Assembly: GCA_002751075.1 (NCBI GenBank)
Contig: NAOQ01000920.1
Span: forward strand, 1,435 to 13,053
Length of the DNA: 11,619 nt
From: Ichthyophonus hoferi
Lineage: Eukaryota > Opisthokonta > Ichthyosporea > Ichthyophonida > Ichthyophonidae
Reading direction: 5' to 3'
Position numbers and translations under genes: made by a program. Numbering within the stretch: position 1 is the stretch's first letter; each line of letters starts with the position of its first letter. Of the stretch, positions 1-11,619 are shown piece by piece. Below the pieces are notes generated by a model. That model ran no database searches. It had not been told where the DNA came from and saw only the letters and a program-made list of their open reading frames with translations.

Positions 1-169
1 TCTACATCAAGGATTATTGGCTATATTTATTAGAACATGAATTATTCATTCAAAACATAACTCTATGCGTTAAACCTCTATATTAATATATTCTAATTAT
101 AAACCCAATTTTTTTAAAGTAATTTACTGCTATATTTAGTTATTTCTAGCCTAACAAATCTTTCTTCAG
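1..169 (+). other. Intron (3' part) of the RPAP3_C gene
   Basis: AT-rich sequence without coding character. It ends in the pyrimidine-rich acceptor tctttcttcag at 159-169, and the upstream donor is outside the window. Confidence 0.6.
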
Positions 170-1231
170 TTGATTCCGCCTTCGACATACGCAAATGTGT
201 TTTCTGATTTCCTCACGGAAGACATGCTTGAACGTATACTATTACTATTGCGTGATTATTACAGGTGTGTATCACACATTATGTTGCTGCACTACAACTG
301 TATGATTGCTATTGAGCCTCTTGTTGCCATGAACTCTATAAGTATTGTAGCATATTTCACTATAAAGTATTAGCCAGTTGATTATCACCATAGTCCACTA
401 TGACATTAAAGTTACGATATGACAGGATAGATTATACTATTTGATGTCATTTTAGATTGTATGATTTTACCAGATAATCTATTTTTATCCTATAAGTAGG
501 GTAGTGAAACTTTACACTAGACTTACTTATTATTTGAATGTTGTTTGTGTTCCTATGCCTTTGCATCCACTAGAAAGAATAATTTGTTTTGAAAAGGAGT
601 GTTGTTTAGGTATTAGAAAAGGTGAAAATACAGGAATCTAAAGTTAATTGGATAAATATTTGCAACTTTAAAATTTTATTATGTAACCAACGAGTCAATA
701 TTATATATACTTTCTATTGCCACTGCATAAAAATATTAACTAAAACACACTTTCTCCCTTCTTTTTTTTTCTTTTCCTTTTTTAACTTTAGCGACAACAA
801 GGCTGTGTACGACATTCTCATGGCATTAACTGGAGTAAATCGGTTTGGAATAGTCAAGATCTTCATGTCGCAGTCTGATAAAGAAGGTAATAATCCATTG
901 CCTCGCTTTTTCCTCCTAACATATTATGCATATCTATATTCGTACATATAGAAAGTCTATAATATATGTATTGTATGGGATATTTTTACATATTTCACGT
1001 TTCCTATAAATTAATCCACCCCTTTCCTATTTTATATCACTCTGTTGCGTCATTCTATTACACACTATATACTTACACATTTATAATATACAATTCTACT
1101 CAGTGCTTAAATCCCTACTGTCCCGAATGGTCGATGGTGAGGGACAAACAATAGAAGAGGGAAATGTGGACATATTGGCGTCAAAGTATGGTCTCAATGA
1201 CTGCACTTTTAATATCAAAAAATGTTCATGA
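170..1231 (+). CDS. C-terminal three exons of an RPAP3_C-domain protein (RPAP3/SPAG1/CCDC103 type), 5' end outside window
   Basis: Three exons join in phase: 170-264, 792-886 and 1104-1231, ending at TGA 1229-1231. Acceptors are cttcag, actttag and ctcag; donors are AG|GTGTGT and G|GTAATA. The joined piece is 105 complete or split codons plus stop. It opens with IPPSTYANVF, then TEDMLERILLLLRDYY, then NRFGIVKIFMSQSDKE, and ends KKCS. The pattern of two amphipathic helices followed by RF-x-x-V-x-x-FMS-x-SDK matches what I recall of the RPAP3_C helical domain. That domain closes RPAP3 (an R2TP/HSP90 cofactor), SPAG1 and CCDC103 (dynein-arm assembly factors). The TPR repeats expected in RPAP3 or SPAG1 would lie upstream of the window, so the paralogue cannot be chosen. 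Exon structure is certain enough; the family call is from memory of the motif, not from a search. Confidence 0.75.
265..791 (+). other. Intron between the first and second visible exons of the RPAP3_C gene
   Basis: A 527-base intron from GTGTGT to a strong poly-T/C tract (about 750-789) and TTTAG. The split codon AG|C gives Ser. I see no further exon or element in it; the short open frames here are AT-rich chance. Confidence 0.7.
887..1103 (+). other. Intron before the last exon of the RPAP3_C gene
   Basis: A 217-base AT-rich intron, GTAATA to ACTCAG, splitting a Val codon G|TG. It contains nothing else recognisable. Confidence 0.7.
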
Positions 1232-1300
1232 TTATCTTGCTCTGATACATAGCCAACCATGAATGGTTGTGTAATATTATATTATTACATTAGCAAAACA

Positions 1301-1306
1301 AATAAA
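1301..1306 (+). terminator. Candidate poly(A) signal AATAAA for the RPAP3_C gene
   Basis: A canonical hexamer 70 bases after the TGA stop, within an A-rich run (1296-1335). Another AATAAA lies at 1613-1618 but is farther away and inside the opposing gene's probable 3' UTR. Confidence 0.5.
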
Positions 1307-1339
1307 CAAATAAAAAAATATAAAAAAATAAAAAACCTG

Positions 1340-1357
1340 TTTATTGATTTATTTATT
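1340..1357 (-). terminator. Cluster of poly(A) signals (AATAAA, minus strand) for the kinase gene
   Basis: On the minus strand three AATAAA hexamers occur at 1357-1352, 1353-1348 and 1345-1340, about 430 bases after the kinase stop. They face the plus-strand AATAAA at 1301, so both transcripts would end in the same 60-base stretch. Confidence 0.45.
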
Positions 1358-1785
1358 AACATGTAGTGTCGTGAGGTAATCATATCACAGGCTATAATTA
1401 GTTATGATAGCGTTATGCGACTATTGGTTGACCTAACTAGAAATTGACGATGCCAGTAACATACATTCAAGTGATTTGATTATTTAATTGAGCAAGAGGA
1501 TCTTGAAAACAGCTCAACTTTTATAGATATATGCCAACGTCCTACACCACTACGGTTGGCATGGCAATTATTATTATGAAATCTATATAAACTATTTGAA
1601 CTCCACACCAATAATAAAAGAAAGATCTGGTAGGAGAGCTAATCAGGAGGTCGAGGTGACTATGGCCATCTAGATCTGGATAAATATATTAGCCAATAAC
1701 GACCCGACTACAACTAGATGGATCTAGATGCACACCAATCAGTGTCGTGGCTTTCTGTATATCTTATATGCATGAATAGCTTGGC
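1358..1785 (-). other. Probable 3' UTR of the kinase gene
   Basis: This 428-base stretch between the kinase stop and the AATAAA cluster is noncoding on both strands as far as I can see. It holds a perfect 10-base inverted repeat, CATCTAGATC at 1667-1676 with GATCTAGATG at 1721-1730, separated by 44 bases. Confidence 0.4.
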
Positions 1786-8188
<6,403 letters not shown>

Positions 8189-8197
8189 TGTTGCTGT

Positions 8198-8529
8198 CTA
8201 GTGTGGTCAGAGTGTCGGGGATGTATTGATTATCGGTGATCTATAGGAGGCTAGATTAAAAAAGCGCAAACTTTCATTAAAATACATACACAATATAGAA
8301 ATAACATGTATAAATAAAAGAGGGAAAGAGAGAGGTGGCGAGAGAGAGAATGAAGGAGGAAACAAGAGTTGGTTGAACTAAATAGATAGAACAATATGCA
8401 TATATGGTATGTTGTTATCTATTGATTAACTATAATTAATAACTACACAAAATGCAGTAGGAGGCAACTTTATAAACTAATAAGCCAAAATATGATAAAA
8501 ACATTTTATTTTTCTACAACTCACTTACG
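8198..8529 (-). other. Putative 5' intron and upstream exon junction of the kinase gene
   Basis: On the minus strand a near-consensus donor CAC|GTAAGTGAG lies at 8528-8520. An acceptor, gaccacactag, ends at 8198, nine bases before the ATG. Splicing them would add an upstream exon ending at 8529. An ATG at 8579-8577 in that exon would then be in frame, adding about 20 residues (MLTKLLSSALYHLTNIH, then TAT). The context of that ATG is weak, and several other short upstream ATG frames exist in 8580-8720. It could equally be a plain untranslated leader exon. Confidence 0.4.
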
Positions 8530-8589
8530 TGAATGTTAGTTAAGTGGTACAAGGCCGAAGACAATAGCTTGGTTAGCATGCAAGTGAAC

Positions 8590-10200
8590 AAAGAAGTTTG
8601 GTTAAAAAGGCATGGAGGTCATTATACAAGGTACATACATTAGTGTGTTCCAGTAAGGGCCCTTCGCCTGTTAAAACATGGACACTTTCAGACACTCTGA
8701 CGAGTCTAGCATGTGGTGCGTGACACTTGGTTTTCCAGTGAAAATAGTTTTATTGAACAATAGGAATAAAAATAATTACGGTGAAAGTATTGAAGTTTCT
8801 TAATTGCGACCTACACTAGCAAACCCACTGCTTATACCTTTTAATCTAGTACTGGCTAAACTGGCTAAATTGATTAAAATTTAAAATTCTACAAGAGAAT
8901 AATTGTACGCGAGCCATAGATAGTAGCTAAGGTGATACGTGATACGTAAAGCAATGCATCTATCTTGTCTAAATGTACCTTGGTATTACTATTTTATGTT
9001 CTGTGAAGTAATACTTGTCTTCCTAAGAACCCCAATTTAATCCAACCAAAAAGTTGCCGAATACGTAAGGGACAAAAAAGAGCGAATAGTGACGAGTTGA
9101 AATATAATCGATATTTTTTAGTCCATGGCACGTGATAATAAATCTTAATATGCAATTGGCGCCATTTATATATTAATTTAATATTATTGGTCTATTATAA
9201 TCAATCATTATGTTTTAGATTAGGACTAAATAGCTAAGTAAATGGCCAAGCATACAGGCATAATCAATAGGTAGGTAAACAACTGGATGCTTTAACCTTA
9301 CAGATCGTATGTACCCTATAAGTATACGGCTTTTCATGTGCTAAATGGGTTTTCCGACCTAGTTTTTATGTAGTTAATGTATGATTGTGTGAGCTTAAAG
9401 CACATTCTTGACATGTCTTGAACCTCTCCTTTTAGCGTCTCATTGAAAGATGCAATGATATAATATGAATTCTTACATGACATCATAACAGATCTGGGCT
9501 TTACATTGGCAGAAACAGCCAGAGCGTGCTAAAGAGTAGATGAAGATATGTATAAAATATATATATAAAGAGCACATGGATATTTTGAAGTAAAACAAAG
9601 TGTATAGTTGGAATTATATATTTATTATTATTATTTATAAAAATTATAATAAGATTATAAATCAATTGAAGAGAGTAAACATTATGTTACAAGATCATTA
9701 ACTGCAATTAAATAGGCCTGAAAGTCCGGAAAGAAGATAAATGATTGGCTCGATATTAGTCAATTGCGTAATGATTCAATTGCATAAGGTTTTTCAACTT
9801 GGTAATTTGATTTGTCACTACAGAAGTATGCGAGCAGTTACACCAATGAGGTAGCTGGCTAAAGAGCCACTCTATATTAAGAATATAATAGTATTGGATT
9901 ATCACTATAAGATGGGACGAGAGAATACATAAATGTGAAGTGAAATAAGTAATAAAGCCCCTGTGATTCATCCATATACGGCCACTGGCAACAATATGAA
10001 GTCCTCGTAACCAAGCAAAACCTTTACACAATATATATGTATATATCAACTACATCGTTATGGTAATGTCGAGTCCACCATAAGCCATTAAGGAGGTTCT
10101 CTCCTAGAGATGGCTAGGACTAGTTTTAGGATAGAACATTCTAAAATTAGAATAGATAGTAATGAACTGGGCCACCTGCCACATGGCCAACAGGTGCAAC
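8590..10200. other. Intergenic region upstream of the kinase gene
   Basis: No gene, RNA or repeat family that I can support. The left end (8590-8760) is less AT-rich and may be leader or promoter of the kinase. The open frame at 10049-9756 (minus, 97 codons) has no domain and no splice context. A cluster of small inverted repeats lies at 10102-10153. Confidence 0.5.
10102..10153. repeat. Cluster of three short inverted repeats
   Basis: TCCTAG/CTAGGA (10102-10119), TTTTAG/CTAAAA (10124-10146) and ATTCTAA/TTAGAAT (10138-10153) lie in 52 bases, the last two overlapping. Confidence 0.6.
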
Positions 10201-10213
10201 ATTATCTTTTTAG

Positions 10214-10726
10214 AATTTAAGTTTCTCATATGTGAAGCAACCATCCAGATACATTAAACAGGATCCCTTTCAAATTACATGGGCAGATATTTCCGCAGAA
10301 GATGTGACAGCAGAAGGAGACCTGACTTTTCATCCATCGTTGTCTCTTGACTATGGGAGAGATGAATCCTACAACAACAACATCATGTCACCTACTCCTG
10401 CTGCCAATTTACAGCCTTAAGTAGGCCTCAAAGATCTCCCTGAGCCAGTAGGAAAGAATGCGGCAGATCCTTTAGATGACAATAGTGCCAACGACATGCC
10501 TATAAGGCAACAAATAGCTAACCAGCATACATGGGAGAAATTGAGATATGAACCTCTAACAACAATAAATGGAGACACATATCTCCTACTCCATCCTGCG
10601 AGCTGCATTCATAGCAGCAGGAACAGCATTGGCAACAACACCCCTATCAGAACCATCCTGAATTTTGTATCCCAAGGGTTTGAAAACTGCCATGTGTCAG
10701 AATCTAGCTATTATTGTGAAATTTGA
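10214..10726 (+). other. Unrecognised, mostly open plus-strand stretch
   Basis: One plus frame is mostly open here and of less AT-rich, more protein-like composition than the neighbouring DNA, with peptides such as DPFQITWADISAEDVTAEGD and HTWEKLRYEPLTTINGD. A possible acceptor, tctttttag, ends at 10213. I do not recognise a family. It is probably part of a decayed repeat, given the retroelement fossil beside it, but it could be a host exon relic. Confidence 0.25.
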
Positions 10727-10831
10727 TAATAGCTTATTCTGGTAAATTGTAGACTCTGCTGACCTCAATGCATGTAAAGGCTGTTCCACACTTCTTTAAG
10801 AGATGCAGGCATTATTTATTTTTTCTGTCAA

Positions 10832-10951
10832 TCCAGAGGTGCACTTTAGGGAATCGGGAGATCCCATAAAATCAGCATCTGAGAAGCCCAGTAATATTGG
10901 ATCTCCTGGTAAGTATATGATACCAAGGTCTGGATTATCATGGATGTAAGC
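10832..10951 (-). mobile_element. Ty1/copia-like retroelement fossil: RNase H fragment
   Basis: The minus strand encodes a stretch resembling the start of the copia RNase H domain: LGIIY, then GFSDADFMGSPDSLKCTSG, compared with the family's typical GYSDADWAGDxDDRKSTSG. Only this fragment is clear. The element is broken, no terminal repeats were recognised, and the flanks 10214-10830 and 10952-11619 may or may not belong to it. I cannot estimate age beyond saying that it looks old. Confidence 0.5.
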
Positions 10952-11284
10952 TATACTTTAAGGAATCCTAAATCTCAGTTGGCTAAGAAGCCTCTTCTGA
11001 GATCTTCAGAACTGCACTTGAGTGCAATTGGAGACATAGCTGATGACCATTTCACCAGCGGAGTCTTTGGTTCATTTCTCTATATGAGATCCCTTTCAGG
11101 TGGTCTCATTGATTGCCTTATTGGATTCAGAATATGGGCAGATTCTATATTCTATCCTCTATAAGGATAGAAGTGGTTGATTAAGGAATAGTTTTATGGG
11201 GAAAATATTATTCTTATCTATGCAAACAGAAAGTGTTGTAATCAACTTTGTCAATTGCAAGACGTTCTGGTTGACTTTCAGTTG

Positions 11285-11413
11285 TCAAACCAAGTCCTTC
11301 TGGCAGTTATGACATGTCTTCACTCTTAATCTTCCATCAACAGGCACTATGCTGGTTGTCTGTCCGTCATTCTCAGAGCTTGATGAAGCCACTGTTACTG
11401 GTTGTTTCACCAT
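11285..11413 (-). other. Small unrecognised minus-strand open frame with a CxxC pair
   Basis: A 42-codon frame from ATG 11413 to TGA 11285, Ser/Thr-rich, ending RVKTCHNCQKDLV. The C-H-N-C pair looks like half of a zinc site, but nothing after it completes one. A separate charged frame (11617-11531, ERE/RIERKE) lies nearer the window edge. Both could be repeat remnants or parts of an exon extending outside the window. Confidence 0.2.
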
Positions 11414-11619
11414 TTACTTGAAGGGAAAAGTGGTGTTGAAAGTGAAAAGCCTGGGACCGCCGGTGGATGTAGAAATTTCAGTTCTTACTTTAGTTAGATA
11501 CTTTGGAACTCTCCAGCTAAGCCCTGAGTTTTAATGTTCCTTCCTCTCAATTCTTTGTTCCCGTTCAATGATCTGAGTCTCTCGTCTTTGTATTACCAAC
11601 GGTAGCTCTTCTTCACTAG

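Noticed and set aside
9129-9134. CACGTG E-box
   Set aside because: A lone six-base site with no other promoter evidence; expected by chance.
9756-10049. 97-codon minus-strand open frame
   Set aside because: AT-rich composition, no motif, no splice or promoter context.

Overview
The window is AT-rich eukaryotic nuclear DNA. Two genes with GT-AG introns can be read exon by exon with matching phases, and they point tail to tail. Introns are short (about 170 to 1000 bases), the two stop codons are about 555 bases apart, and microsatellites are dense. One gene encodes a PKA-like AGC kinase and the other the C-terminus of an RPAP3_C-domain protein. This would suit a compact early-branching animal genome such as a sponge, but the lineage is an inference and the sequence does not settle it.

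Layout: 1-1231 (+) holds the last three exons of a gene ending in an RPAP3_C-type domain, as found in RPAP3, SPAG1 and CCDC103. Positions 1232-1785 are the shared 3' intergenic space, with facing poly(A) signals in 1301-1357. Positions 1786-8188 (-) are a complete 12-exon gene for a 463-residue kinase of the PKA/PKG group without cyclic-nucleotide-binding domains. All catalytic residues are intact and the C-tail is long. A possible extra 5' exon ends at 8529 on the minus strand. Positions 8590-10200 show no gene I can support. Positions 10200-11619 look like repeat-derived DNA: a broken Ty1/copia-like RNase H fossil on the minus strand, among open stretches I cannot identify.

The features most worth a second look lie in the kinase gene. 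The 5' part of exon 8, with its splice acceptor, is duplicated 83 bases upstream as a decoy acceptor. A 30-base tandem array runs from intron 9 into the 3' end of exon 9. Microsatellites sit close to several 3' splice sites. The kinase also differs from PKA at activation-segment positions that contact the regulatory subunit. The two genes have no evident joint pathway beyond adjacency; any ciliary or sperm link is speculation. I found no clearly new biological system.
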